DNA from: an uncultured Lachnospiraceae bacterium
Lineage (GTDB): Bacteria; Bacillota; Clostridia; Lachnospirales; Lachnospiraceae
Reading direction: 5' to 3'
Assembly (NCBI GenBank): GCA_947594085.1
Contig: CANQEB010000094.1
Coordinates: 1 to 8,532, forward strand
Length of the DNA: 8,532 nucleotides
This document shows positions 1 to 6,178 of this stretch, one piece after another. Positions within the stretch are counted from its first letter, which is position 1; each line of letters begins with the position of its first letter. The notes below the pieces were generated by a model, which searched no databases, was not told the DNA's origin, and saw nothing but the letters and a program-made list of their open reading frames with translations. The translations under genes and the position numbers were made by a program.

Positions 1-1
1 G

Positions 2-271
2 ACACCGGGCTTCATGGGTCACGGCAAGCACTTCATCGCTTCCAAGAAGTTTATGAAGGCTGAGGGCGGTATCGAGCGTATCGTGTGGATGCCGAAGGAT
101 CTGAAGGAGCAGGTGGCCGACAGACTGAACGCGACCGCGAAGGAGCTCTATGGAATCGACAACTTCACGGATATGATCGGTGACGAGACCGTTGCGGAAG
201 ATCCCGAGACCCTGCTGGCATTCCTTGAGGAGAAGGGTCATCCGGCGCTTAGCATGGAGCCGATGATGTAA
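2..271 (+). CDS. acsB: Acetyl-CoA synthase (CODH/ACS beta subunit), C-terminal fragment
   Basis: This is the 3' end of the gene for acetyl-CoA synthase, the enzyme that condenses a methyl group from the corrinoid protein with CO and CoA at the nickel-containing A-cluster. The reading frame is open from base 2 (first residues TPGFMGHGKHF) to a TAA at 269-271, giving 89 residues. The family is usually a little over 700 residues, so only the tail of the last domain is present. The ATG at 14-16 is an internal Met, not the start. The stretch GHGKHFIASKKFM and the ending HPALSMEPMM look like the family's C-terminus. The A-cluster cysteine ligands lie upstream of the window and cannot be checked. 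The stop codon forms part of the left arm of a palindromic element (269-389). The assignment rests on recognition of the conserved tail and on the acsD-acsC-acsE context. Confidence 0.9.
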   Translation, partial: TPGFMGHGKHFIASKKFMKAEGGIERIVWMPKDLKEQVADRLNATAKELYGIDNFTDMIGDETVAEDPETLLAFLEEKGHPALSMEPMM

Positions 272-389
272 GAAATCCAAAAGCAGCTCCGCTGCTTTTC
301 GGGGATTTGCCATGCAAATCCCCGGATGATATTCGATATAGGAATTGCCATTTTATGGCAATTCCTATGAGAACGTCATGGATTTCTTA
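269..389. repeat. Composite palindromic element with nested hairpins
   Basis: An 11-bp perfect inverted repeat (269-279 with 379-389, arm TAAGAAATCCA) encloses three further hairpins. The first is 279-287/291-299 with loop TCC, sharing A279 with the outer arm. The second is 300-310/314-324, 11 bp perfect with loop CAT. The third is 338-350/356-368, 13 bp perfect. The third can be extended downwards by 326-334 with 371-379, with one mismatch and one wobble. The whole can fold as a multibranch structure in RNA. The left arm contains the acsB stop codon, so the element begins inside the end of that gene. No protein is encoded. It resembles a REP/MITE-like intergenic repeat unit, which is inferred from structure alone. 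Confidence 0.75.
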
Positions 390-390
390 A

Positions 391-417
391 CGAGGGAAAA
401 TGCGAAGCATTTTCTCG
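391..417. repeat. Stem-loop following the composite palindrome
   Basis: The arms 396-403 and 407-414 (GAAAATGC/GCATTTTC) pair perfectly around a GAA loop. They can be lengthened at the base by a G-U pair and a G-C pair, or by pairing CGAG 391-394 with CTCG 414-417 around a bulge. The hairpin starts one base after the right arm of the preceding element and is probably part of the same repeat. There is no T-run after it, so it does not look like an intrinsic terminator. Confidence 0.6.
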
Positions 418-421
418 AGTC

Positions 422-507
422 TAAAATGATTCAACTAAGTAAATCATTCAAAGGCCTTATAAAATCAGAAAATAAAATGATTCAATACAGTGGACTTTTA
501 TTTTGCT
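422..507. repeat. AT-rich direct and inverted repeats
   Basis: The 13-mer TAAAATGATTCAA occurs at 422-434 and again at 473-485. Between the copies is an inverted match, AATGATT 425-431 with AATCATT 442-448. An all-A/T stem (469-477 with 496-504, AAAATAAAA/TTTTATTTT) encloses the second copy and can add two pairs past a bulged G. This tail is much more AT-rich than the genes on either side. It may be the distal half of the same palindromic repeat, or a leader region for acsD. No reading frame here looks real. Confidence 0.55.
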
Positions 508-643
508 TTATCTTTTGAACCATTGATAATATTCATTTAAGTGCGGTACCGGGTATCCATTACCCGAAAAAAATAACCTTACCCTTGCTGCCGTCACCCC
601 AGGCGGTTGCATCGGTATATAATCACGAGGAGGTATAAGAGAA

Positions 644-1585
644 ATGCCGTTTACTGCAAAATCAGGAAAATTCAATGCAAAGATCAACGCTGTCACGATG
701 GGTACCGGCGACAAAGCGATCACGATCGGAGGCGAGAACGTACTTCCGTTTTACACCTTTGACGAGGCGATCGAGAATGCGCCGAAGGTAGGCATCGAGA
801 TTACGGACGGCGGCATGGAGGCAGAGCCGGAGTGCATCCAGAAGTGCTACGAGGGCTGCGCATCTGTCGTTGATATGGCGAAGAAGGCCGCTGCTTTTGA
901 GGGCGTTGATTTCCTCAGCATCCGTCTGGAAGGCGGAGACCCGAACGGAAAAAACAAATCCACGGAGGAGCTGATCGCTCTGGTGAACGACGTAGCGGCG
1001 GCTGTTGATCTTCCGCTTGTCGTCTGCGGATGCAAGAATGTGGAGAAGGACGCGGAGCTGCTCGACAAGGCGGCTGCTGCCCTTTCTGGAAAGAATGCTG
1101 TGATCCTTGCGGCAAAAGAAGAGAACTACAAGACGGTAGGCGCTTCGGCGGGTCTTGCGTACAAGCAGGTCGTCGGCGCTGAGTCTGCTGTTGATATCAA
1201 CCTTGCAAAGCAGCTGAACGTTCTGCTGACACAGCTCGGCGTGAGCGGACAGAGCGTTGTCATGAACGTCGGTACGGCTTCCGCAGGCTACGGTTTCGAG
1301 TACGTGGTTTCCACGATGGACCGTGTAAAGGCCGCGGCGCTGTCCCAGAGCGATGCGACGCTTCAGATGCCGATCTTTACTCCGGTAGCTTCTGAGGTTT
1401 GGAATGTAAAGGAAGCGGCTGCTTCCGAAGCTGATATGCCTGAATGGGGAAATCAGGAAGAGCGTGGCGTGGACATGGAGATCGAGACTGCCGCTGCAGT
1501 ACTCGCGGCCGGTTCCAACGCTGTCATCCTGAGACATCCGGAATCTGTTAAGACGATTTCAACCCTGGTCAAGGAATTAGTATAA
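644..1585 (+). CDS. acsD: Corrinoid iron-sulfur protein, small subunit (AcsD/CdhD family)
   Basis: This gene encodes the 313-residue small subunit of the corrinoid iron-sulfur protein, the soluble methyl carrier between the methyltransferase AcsE and acetyl-CoA synthase. In known structures this subunit is a TIM barrel that pairs with the large subunit and helps cover the corrinoid. It carries no Fe-S cluster itself, and no CxxC cluster motif is seen here. Supporting features are the N-terminal segment ITIGGENVLPFYTFDE (about residues 26-41), the following IEITD, the FEGVDFLSIRLEGGDPNG segment near residue 85, and a length close to the usual 310-325. The start is fixed by GAGGAGG ten bases upstream. 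acsC follows after a 30-nt gap, so the two subunits are almost certainly co-transcribed. The methanogen counterpart is the delta subunit CdhD. The long antisense frames across this gene look like shadows. Confidence 0.93.
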   Translation: MPFTAKSGKFNAKINAVTMGTGDKAITIGGENVLPFYTFDEAIENAPKVGIEITDGGMEAEPECIQKCYEGCASVVDMAKKAAAFEGVDFLSIRLEGGDPNGKNKSTEELIALVNDVAAAVDLPLVVCGCKNVEKDAELLDKAAAALSGKNAVILAAKEENYKTVGASAGLAYKQVVGAESAVDINLAKQLNVLLTQLGVSGQSVVMNVGTASAGYGFEYVVSTMDRVKAAALSQSDATLQMPIFTPVASEVWNVKEAAASEADMPEWGNQEERGVDMEIETAAAVLAAGSNAVILRHPESVKTISTLVKELV

Positions 1586-1599
1586 GCAAACTGAAGCAT

Positions 1600-1618
1600 A
1601 AGGAGGAAAAATGATATG
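1600..1618 (+). promoter_or_regulatory. acsC ribosome binding site and start choice
   Basis: AAGGAGG (1600-1606) is followed by two ATG codons, at 1611 and 1616. The first runs into TGA after four codons. The second opens the full frame with family-like sequence and has a nine-base spacer, so it is taken as the start. Confidence 0.7.
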
Positions 1619-2965
1619 GCATTGAAAGGTCTTGATATTTTCAAACTGTCACCGAAGAAAAACTGTAAGGAGTGCGGCAGCCCGACCTGTATGGCTTTCT
1701 CCATGAAGGTCGCACAGGGCGCGGTATCCGTGGACGCCTGCCCGTACTTCTCTGAGGACGCGAAGGCTCAGCTCAACGAGGCGACCGCTCCGCCCATGAA
1801 GACCGTCAAGATCGGCGCGGGCGAGAACGAGATGACGCTCGGCGGCGAGACGGTGCTGTTCCGTCACGAGAAGACGTTCGTAAACAAGACGAGATACGCA
1901 GTGTCTGTATGCAGCTGCATGGACGACGCTGAGATCGACGCGAAGCTTGCGGCGGTTCCGAAGGTGGATTACGAGCGTATCGGTGAGAGAATGTTCGTAG
2001 AGATGATCTATGTAAACTATGACGCGGCTTCGGGCAAGGACAAGTACCTTGAGCTGGTGAAGAAGGCTGCGGCTGTCGGCCGTCTGCTGATCCTCGGCTG
2101 CGACGATGCGGACGTTGCGAAAGAGGCTGTCGAGCTGGTGAAGGATACGAAGCCAGTATTGAACGGCGCGAACGCTTCCAACTACGAGGCGATGAACGCA
2201 GTGGCAACTGCGGCCGGCATTGCGCTCGGCGTACAGGGCAAGGACATCAATGAGCTCTACGACACGGTAGCGGCTCTCGAGAAGCTCGGCAACAAGAACC
2301 TGCTGATCGATGCGGGCAGCAATTCCATCAAGGATGCGTTCGCGACGGCAGTGCAGTTCCGTAAGGCTGCGATCAAGGACGGCGACCGTACCTGCGGTTA
2401 TCCGTCGATCGTGCGTGCCTGCTGCCTGGCGAAGGGCAACGCGCATCTGCAGGCAGCTCTGGCTTCTCTGTTCACGATGAAGTATGGTTCGATCGTAGTG
2501 CTGGAGCAGCTCGGCTACGCGGAGGCGCTTCCGCTGTACGGCCTGCGCCAGAACCTGTTCACCGACCCGCAGAAGCCGATGAAGGTCGAGCCGGGCATCT
2601 ATCCGCTGAACGGCGCGGACGAGAATTCGATCTGTGTCACGACGGTAGACTTTGCGTTAACCTATTTCGTAGTATCCGGCGAGCTGGAGCGTTCCGGTGT
2701 GCCGCTCAACCTGATTATCAACGACGCGGGCGGGCTTTCCGTTCTGACGTCCTGGGCTGCGGGCAAGTTCTCCGCAGGCACGATCGAGAAGTTCTTCAAG
2801 GAGCAGGATATCGAGGGCAAGATCAAGTCCAGAAAGCTTGTCATCCCGGGCAAGGTTGCTGTTCTGAAGGGCGAGCTCGAGGCGAAGCTTCCGGGCTGGG
2901 AGATCATCATCGCTCCAAACGAGGCGGTTCAGCTTGTGAAGTTCATGAAGGATCTGACAGCGTAA
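1616..2965 (+). CDS. acsC: Corrinoid iron-sulfur protein, large subunit (AcsC)
   Basis: This gene encodes the 449-residue large subunit of CFeSP, which binds both the corrinoid and one [4Fe-4S] cluster. The N-terminus shows the cluster motif with cysteines at 17, 20, 25 and 42 (KNCKECGSPTC, then DACPYF). The cluster passes electrons for reductive activation of the cobalt. The middle part is a barrel resembling the small subunit; its MTLGGETVLFRHEKTF segment echoes the GGENVLPFYTF segment of AcsD. The C-terminal third, with INDAGGLSVLTSWAAGKF, matches the corrinoid-binding domain as known from the family. The length is normal. An AAGGAGG at 1600-1606 lies nine bases before ATG 1616. An out-of-frame ATG at 1611 opens only four codons before a stop and is ignored. 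The neighbouring acsD and acsE genes supply the partner subunit and the methyl donor enzyme. Confidence 0.95.
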   Translation: MALKGLDIFKLSPKKNCKECGSPTCMAFSMKVAQGAVSVDACPYFSEDAKAQLNEATAPPMKTVKIGAGENEMTLGGETVLFRHEKTFVNKTRYAVSVCSCMDDAEIDAKLAAVPKVDYERIGERMFVEMIYVNYDAASGKDKYLELVKKAAAVGRLLILGCDDADVAKEAVELVKDTKPVLNGANASNYEAMNAVATAAGIALGVQGKDINELYDTVAALEKLGNKNLLIDAGSNSIKDAFATAVQFRKAAIKDGDRTCGYPSIVRACCLAKGNAHLQAALASLFTMKYGSIVVLEQLGYAEALPLYGLRQNLFTDPQKPMKVEPGIYPLNGADENSICVTTVDFALTYFVVSGELERSGVPLNLIINDAGGLSVLTSWAAGKFSAGTIEKFFKEQDIEGKIKSRKLVIPGKVAVLKGELEAKLPGWEIIIAPNEAVQLVKFMKDLTA

Positions 2966-3078
2966 AAGGATTATTTGTGCATTTTAAATCTTTCGTGCGG
3001 ATGCAGTTGGGAAAGTGAATTTTCCGGCTGCTCCGGCATGGGAGCGAACTTTATTAATTACGCGAAAGGAGAGAAACA
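2966..3078 (+). other. acsC-acsE intergenic leader with small hairpins
   Basis: The 113-base gap holds two modest inverted repeats. One is GGAAA 3010-3014 with TTTCC 3021-3025. The other is GCTCC 3030-3034 with GGAGC 3041-3045. Neither is followed by a T-run. The acsE ribosome site AAAGGAG (3065-3071) lies seven bases before ATG 3079. A frame through this gap that continues into acsE out of phase (from 2975) has no family resemblance. There is no convincing promoter or terminator, so read-through from acsC is the simplest view. Confidence 0.45.
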
Positions 3079-3864
3079 ATGGCAAAATTCGTTACAATTG
3101 GTGAGAGACTTTCCACGACTGCACCGGCAGTCAACAAGGCTTTTATGGAGAGAGATCCGGAGCCGATTCTTGCTCGTGCGAAGCAGCAGCTTGACGCGGG
3201 CGCTGTCTATCTTGATGTCAACATCGGACCAGCAGAGGGCTACGGCGAGGATCTGATGAAGTGGGCGGTTCAGCTTCTTCAGAGCAATTTCGACAATGTG
3301 CCGCTTGCGCTGGATACCTCCAACAAGAAGGCAATCGAGGCAGGCATTTCTGTCTACAATCGTTCCAAGGGCAAGCCGATCGTGAACTCCGCGGACGCGG
3401 CAGGCAGAATCGAGAACGTGGACCTCGCTGCGGCGAACGACGCAATCGTTATCGCGCTGTGCAACGGCGAAGGTATCGCGAAGGATAACGACGAGCGTAT
3501 GGCATACTGCCAGACGCTGCTTGAGAGAGGACTTGAGCACGGCATGGAGCCGACCGACCTCTGGTTCGATCCGCTGTTCCTCGTTGTGAAGGGCATGCAG
3601 GACAAGCAGATGGAGATCCTGGAGTGCATCAAGATGTTCTCCGACATGGGACTCAATTCCACTGGCGGACTTTCCAACAACTCCAATGGTATGCCGAAGC
3701 ACATCCGTCCGATCATGGATTCCGCGCTTGTCGCGATGTGCATGATGCAGGGCCTTACCTCCGCGATCGTGAACCCGAACGATCTGCGCCTGATGGAGAC
3801 GATCAAGTCCTGCGACGTATTCAAGAACAATACGCTGTACGCGGATTCTTATCTTGAGATCTAA
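3079..3864 (+). CDS. acsE: Methyltetrahydrofolate:CFeSP methyltransferase (MeTr)
   Basis: This gene encodes the 261-residue cytosolic enzyme that transfers the N5-methyl of methyltetrahydrofolate to Co(I) on the corrinoid iron-sulfur protein. It belongs to the pterin-binding (DHPS-like) TIM-barrel family, and its length matches the known acetogen enzyme (about 262). Conserved folate-binding residues can be placed by comparison with the Moorella enzyme: Asp79 in LALDTSN, Asn103 in IVNSAD, Asp164 in WFDPL and Asn200 in GGLSNNSNG. The N-terminal VTIGERL and the segment LDVNIGPAEG (45-54) are also family features. The enzyme normally works as a homodimer. The AAAGGAG site at 3065-3071 supports the ATG. 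Related MtvA/MtgA-type demethylation methyltransferases share the fold, but the position directly after acsD-acsC favours AcsE. The stop TAA is followed by a hairpin-rich gap. Confidence 0.93.
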   Translation: MAKFVTIGERLSTTAPAVNKAFMERDPEPILARAKQQLDAGAVYLDVNIGPAEGYGEDLMKWAVQLLQSNFDNVPLALDTSNKKAIEAGISVYNRSKGKPIVNSADAAGRIENVDLAAANDAIVIALCNGEGIAKDNDERMAYCQTLLERGLEHGMEPTDLWFDPLFLVVKGMQDKQMEILECIKMFSDMGLNSTGGLSNNSNGMPKHIRPIMDSALVAMCMMQGLTSAIVNPNDLRLMETIKSCDVFKNNTLYADSYLEI

Positions 3865-3934
3865 TCACAGAACATACCGCATCCGGTCATAGGCTTACAG
3901 CTTCAGCAGTAAGACTTCGGCTGGGCGGAAACCG

Positions 3935-3966
3935 TACACCCGGAGCCGTTTCGGTATCCGGGTGTA
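3935..3966. repeat. Stem-loop 1 after acsE
   Basis: The nine-base arms TACACCCGG (3935-3943) and CCGGGTGTA (3958-3966) are perfectly complementary. A small inner stem, GCCG 3945-3948 with CGGT 3952-3955, can form inside the 14-base loop. Confidence 0.6.
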
Positions 3967-3993
3967 ATTGCTACTCACCTGGTGAGCAGCAAT
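3967..3993. repeat. Stem-loop 2 after acsE
   Basis: ATTGCT 3967-3972 pairs with AGCAAT 3988-3993, and CTCAC 3974-3978 pairs with GTGAG 3982-3986 around CTG, with one A-C mismatch between the two helices. The structure begins at the next base after stem-loop 1, so the two could stack. Confidence 0.6.
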
Positions 3994-3995
3994 CT

Positions 3996-4037
3996 GCAGC
4001 CTGGGCATGCAAATTCGCTCCGCGAAGCCCAGGCTGC
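3996..4037. repeat. Stem-loop 3 after acsE
   Basis: The eleven-base arms GCAGCCTGGGC (3996-4006) and GCCCAGGCTGC (4027-4037) pair perfectly. An inner hairpin, TTCGC 4014-4018 with GCGAA 4022-4026, has a TCC loop like that of the hairpin at 279-299. It is the strongest and most GC-rich stem in the gap. The sequence after it (CTCCTGAATC) has no T-run. Confidence 0.65.
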
Positions 4038-4119
4038 CTCCTGAATCATGCTATTACGGCCTCAGCAGCAAGTGCTTTCGGCCTGCATGAACTATATTAA
4101 GAATAACGTGGGGTAACTT

Positions 4120-6048
4120 ATGTACAAGGTAACGTTCAAGTTTGAGAATGGCGAGCCCGTCGAGGTATTCGTCGGTTCCGGGGAAAATCTTCTTGAGGTA
4201 GCCAGAAAAGCAAACGTGGCGATCGACGCGCCATGCAGTGGAAATGCAGCTTGCGGAAAATGTAAGGTAAAACTGACGGGTGGAGAGCTGGATTCGAAGC
4301 AGACGAGGCACATCACGGACGAGGAGTACGCGCAGGGCTGGAGGCTGTCCTGTGTCAGCAAGATCGTCGCGGACGTGGAGGTGCTCGTACCGGACATTGC
4401 GTCCGCCTATCGGAGCAGGATGAAGGTTGCGGACCTTGGTTCTGCGGAGGAACTGCAGATTTTTGAAAAGACGAAGAACGATATTGCATCTGCCGGGATC
4501 ACATTCCAAAATGATCTGGAAGTCGTAGAGATTACAATGGAGGAGCCGTCACTGGACAACACGATGCCGGACAACGAGCGCCTGAGCTGGGCGGTGGAGG
4601 CTGCCTGCGGTGCGTCGGAAGTGAAGCTGTCGTTCGCTGTGCTCGTGAAGCTTTCGGAGGTTTTGCGGAAATCTTCGTTTCGGGCGCAGTGCGTCGTCAG
4701 CAGGGATGGCGAGCGCGTGGAAGTGCTCGACATATTGCCGGCGGACGAGAAAGCGCAGGTCTGCGGTCTTGCAGTGGACATCGGGACGACGACAGTATCC
4801 GCGCTGATCATCGATATGACAAACGGCGGGATCTTGGCGAAGGCTTCCGCTGGGAACGGACAGATCCGTTATGGCGCGGACGTCATCAACCGCATCATCG
4901 AGCAGCAGAAGGACGGCGGGCGGAAGAAGCTTCAGGACGCGATCATCAAGGAGACGCTGAATCCGCTGATCGACGCGATGTGTGTATCCGCGGGCATTCG
5001 CCCGGAGCAGGTCTATCGCATGTGTGTCGCGGGCAACACGACGATGAATCATCTGTTTGTCGGTGTCGACGCGGACCCGGTGCGCATGGAACCGTTCATC
5101 CCCACATTTTTTGAGACGGATTCCATCTGCGCGCAGGATCTCGGCATTCATATTTATCCGCACGCGCACATTCTCATGGCGCCGAACATCGGCAGTTACG
5201 TGGGCGGCGATATCACGGCCGGCACGCTGGCGAGCACGATCTGGAACAGCGAGGAGATGTCGCTTTTCATTGACCTCGGCACGAACGGGGAGCTTGTCTT
5301 CGGCAACTCCGAGTTTATGATGAGCTGCGCCTGCTCGGCGGGTCCGGCGTTCGAGGGCGGCGACATCAGCTGCGGCATGCGTGCGACGGACGGCGCGATC
5401 GAGGCGTGCACGATCGACAAGGATACGATGGAGCCGACGTTCAAGATCGTCGGGGACGAAGGGCAGAAGCCGGTCGGCATCTGCGGCTCCGGCATTATCG
5501 ACATCATCAGCGAGCTATTCCGCTGCGGGATCATCAGTCCGAAGGGAAAATTCATCCGCGAGGGCGAGCGAATCCGACACGACAGCTACGGCATGGGAAG
5601 CTATGTGCTGGCGTTTAAGGAGGACGCGGCTTCGGTCAAGGACATCGAGCTGACCGAGGTGGACATCGACAACTTCATCCGCGCGAAGGGCGCGATCTTC
5701 TCGGCGATCCGCGTGATGCTGAGCTCCCTCGACTTCGACGTGAGTATGATCGAGCGCGTGCTGGTGGCCGGAGGAATCGGCAGCGGCATCAATATGCGCA
5801 ACGCTGTCAACATCGGCATGTTCCCGGACATTGAGCTGGAGAAATTCACCTACATCGGGAATTCTTCGCTGTCGGGCGCGTATGCGATTCTCTATTCGAA
5901 AGAGGCGGAGTCTAAGGTGGCGGACGTCGCGCACAACATGACCTACCTCGAACTCAGCAATGAGCCGTCGTACATGGATGAGTTTGTGGCGAGCTGCTTC
6001 TTGCCGCACACGGATGCGACACTGTTCCCGTCTCTGGAAATGAAGTAG
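4120..6048 (+). CDS. acsV: ATP-dependent reductive activator of CFeSP (RACo/AcsV type)
   Basis: This gene encodes a 642-residue protein with the layout of RACo, which uses ATP hydrolysis to drive one-electron reduction of inactive Co(II) CFeSP back to Co(I). Residues 1 to about 90 form a [2Fe-2S] ferredoxin-like domain with cysteines at 39, 45, 48 and 78 (PCSGNAACGKC, then LSC). A linker and middle region follow. The C-terminal part (DUF4445-like) is an ASKHA-fold ATPase. Its phosphate-1 loop is DIGTTT at 220-225, its phosphate-2 loop is DLGTNGE at 385-391, and its adenosine motif is VAGGIGSG at 549-556. The length agrees with known RACo proteins (about 630). The family also includes activators of corrinoid methyltransferase systems (RamA-like functions), but the place after acsE favours CFeSP as partner. 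The ribosome site GTGGGG is weak, which may keep expression below that of CFeSP. The symbol acsV is the one commonly used for this gene in acetogen clusters. Confidence 0.88.
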   Translation: MYKVTFKFENGEPVEVFVGSGENLLEVARKANVAIDAPCSGNAACGKCKVKLTGGELDSKQTRHITDEEYAQGWRLSCVSKIVADVEVLVPDIASAYRSRMKVADLGSAEELQIFEKTKNDIASAGITFQNDLEVVEITMEEPSLDNTMPDNERLSWAVEAACGASEVKLSFAVLVKLSEVLRKSSFRAQCVVSRDGERVEVLDILPADEKAQVCGLAVDIGTTTVSALIIDMTNGGILAKASAGNGQIRYGADVINRIIEQQKDGGRKKLQDAIIKETLNPLIDAMCVSAGIRPEQVYRMCVAGNTTMNHLFVGVDADPVRMEPFIPTFFETDSICAQDLGIHIYPHAHILMAPNIGSYVGGDITAGTLASTIWNSEEMSLFIDLGTNGELVFGNSEFMMSCACSAGPAFEGGDISCGMRATDGAIEACTIDKDTMEPTFKIVGDEGQKPVGICGSGIIDIISELFRCGIISPKGKFIREGERIRHDSYGMGSYVLAFKEDAASVKDIELTEVDIDNFIRAKGAIFSAIRVMLSSLDFDVSMIERVLVAGGIGSGINMRNAVNIGMFPDIELEKFTYIGNSSLSGAYAILYSKEAESKVADVAHNMTYLELSNEPSYMDEFVASCFLPHTDATLFPSLEMK

Positions 6049-6178
6049 CTGCGACCGACACATTTGCCGCTTAGCGTACTTTTAATCTGGTGGCGAAACT
6101 CACCCCGGAGGGAAAGCTGAAAGCTTTGCGAGGTGTACACGACTCATCGTATAAATACGAACGTAAGGAGCAACCGGC
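6049..6178 (+). other. Gap between the RACo gene and the DUF3786 gene
   Basis: The 130 bases contain the perfect inverted repeat AAAGCT/AGCTTT (6113-6118 with 6122-6127, loop GAA), the palindrome at 6147-6160 and the ribosome site AAGGAG at 6165-6170, eight bases before ATG 6179. A GTG at 6090 opens a frame that overlaps the DUF3786 gene out of phase, and I do not believe it is coding. No terminator is visible after the RACo stop codon. Confidence 0.45.
6126..6160 (+). promoter_or_regulatory. Possible sigma-70-type promoter with overlapping palindrome
   Basis: TTGCGA (6126-6131) and TATAAA (6150-6155) are 18 bases apart and match the -35 and -10 consensus at four and five of six positions. 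The -10 box sits inside the palindrome TCGTAT-AA-ATACGA (6147-6160), which could be a repressor site. A start near 6162 would leave a very short leader before ATG 6179. This is a consensus match by eye only. Confidence 0.28.

Larger units (their letters stand above)
272..643 (+). other. Gene-free acsB-acsD intergenic region (372 nt)
   Basis: The left two thirds (to about 507) consist of the palindromic and AT-rich repeats listed separately. The right third (508-643) holds a short hairpin, 550-555 with 561-566 (CGGGTA/TACCCG), followed by an A-run, which is the wrong polarity for a terminator on the + strand. It also holds a weak imperfect stem near 584-612 and the acsD ribosome site GAGGAGG at 627-633, ten bases before the ATG. 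I looked for a cobalamin riboswitch box and a folate riboswitch core and saw neither. The only promoter-like pair is a poor one, TTGCTT 503-508 and GATAAT 525-530 with a 16-base spacer. Whether acsD is read through from acsB or has its own promoter cannot be decided here. Confidence 0.6.
3894..4085. repeat. Imperfect direct repeats flanking the hairpin array
   Basis: The left copy is at about 3894-3923 and the right copy at about 4052-4085. They share the pattern TTAC(A/G)GC(T/C)TCAGCAG(T/C)AAG followed, after a short indel, by CTT(T)CGGC(C)TG. The match is by eye and includes several substitutions and small gaps. The copies lie outside the three stem-loops, which suggests either a duplicated module or the ends of an inserted repeat element. 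Confidence 0.45.
3865..4119 (+). other. acsE-RACo intergenic region with a hairpin array
   Basis: The 255-base gap encodes no recognisable protein. Its centre (3935-4037) is an array of three strong stem-loops, and imperfect copies of a roughly 30-base sequence lie on either side (listed separately). The last 35 bases are AT-rich and end in GTGGGG (4108-4113), a poor ribosome site six bases before ATG 4120. No hairpin is followed by a T-run, so I call no terminator. A cobalamin riboswitch would be plausible before a corrinoid activator gene, but the conserved B12-box is not seen. Confidence 0.55.

Noticed and set aside
279..299. Intrinsic terminator after acsB
   Set aside because: The stem is AAAAGCAGC/GCTGCTTTT, but the T-run is only four bases, is part of the stem and is followed by CGGGG. 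At best it is a weak attenuator.
616..623. TATATAAT just before acsD as a -10 box
   Set aside because: There is no -35-like hexamer at a 16-18 base spacing, and the start point would fall on the ribosome binding site.
662..1537. Long antisense open frame across acsD (291 codons)
   Set aside because: It lies wholly opposite a conserved gene, has a low-complexity Arg/Leu/His-rich composition and no family resemblance. It is explained by the codon bias of acsD.
1649..2446. Long antisense open frame across acsC (265 codons)
   Set aside because: It is a mirror of the GC-biased acsC codons, with Arg/His/Val-rich sequence, no ribosome site context worth noting and no recognisable domain.
2975..3256. 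Frame starting in the acsC-acsE gap and running into acsE
   Set aside because: It overlaps the conserved acsE start in another phase. Its start codon is not ATG and its sequence resembles nothing known.
3865..4119. Cobalamin riboswitch before the corrinoid activator gene
   Set aside because: The conserved B12-box and the surrounding core were searched for by eye and not found. The stems here are simple hairpins without the expected junction.
4549..5169. Antisense frame across the RACo gene
   Set aside because: It is opposite the conserved ATPase domain, where purifying selection on the + strand explains the open frame. No domain was recognised.
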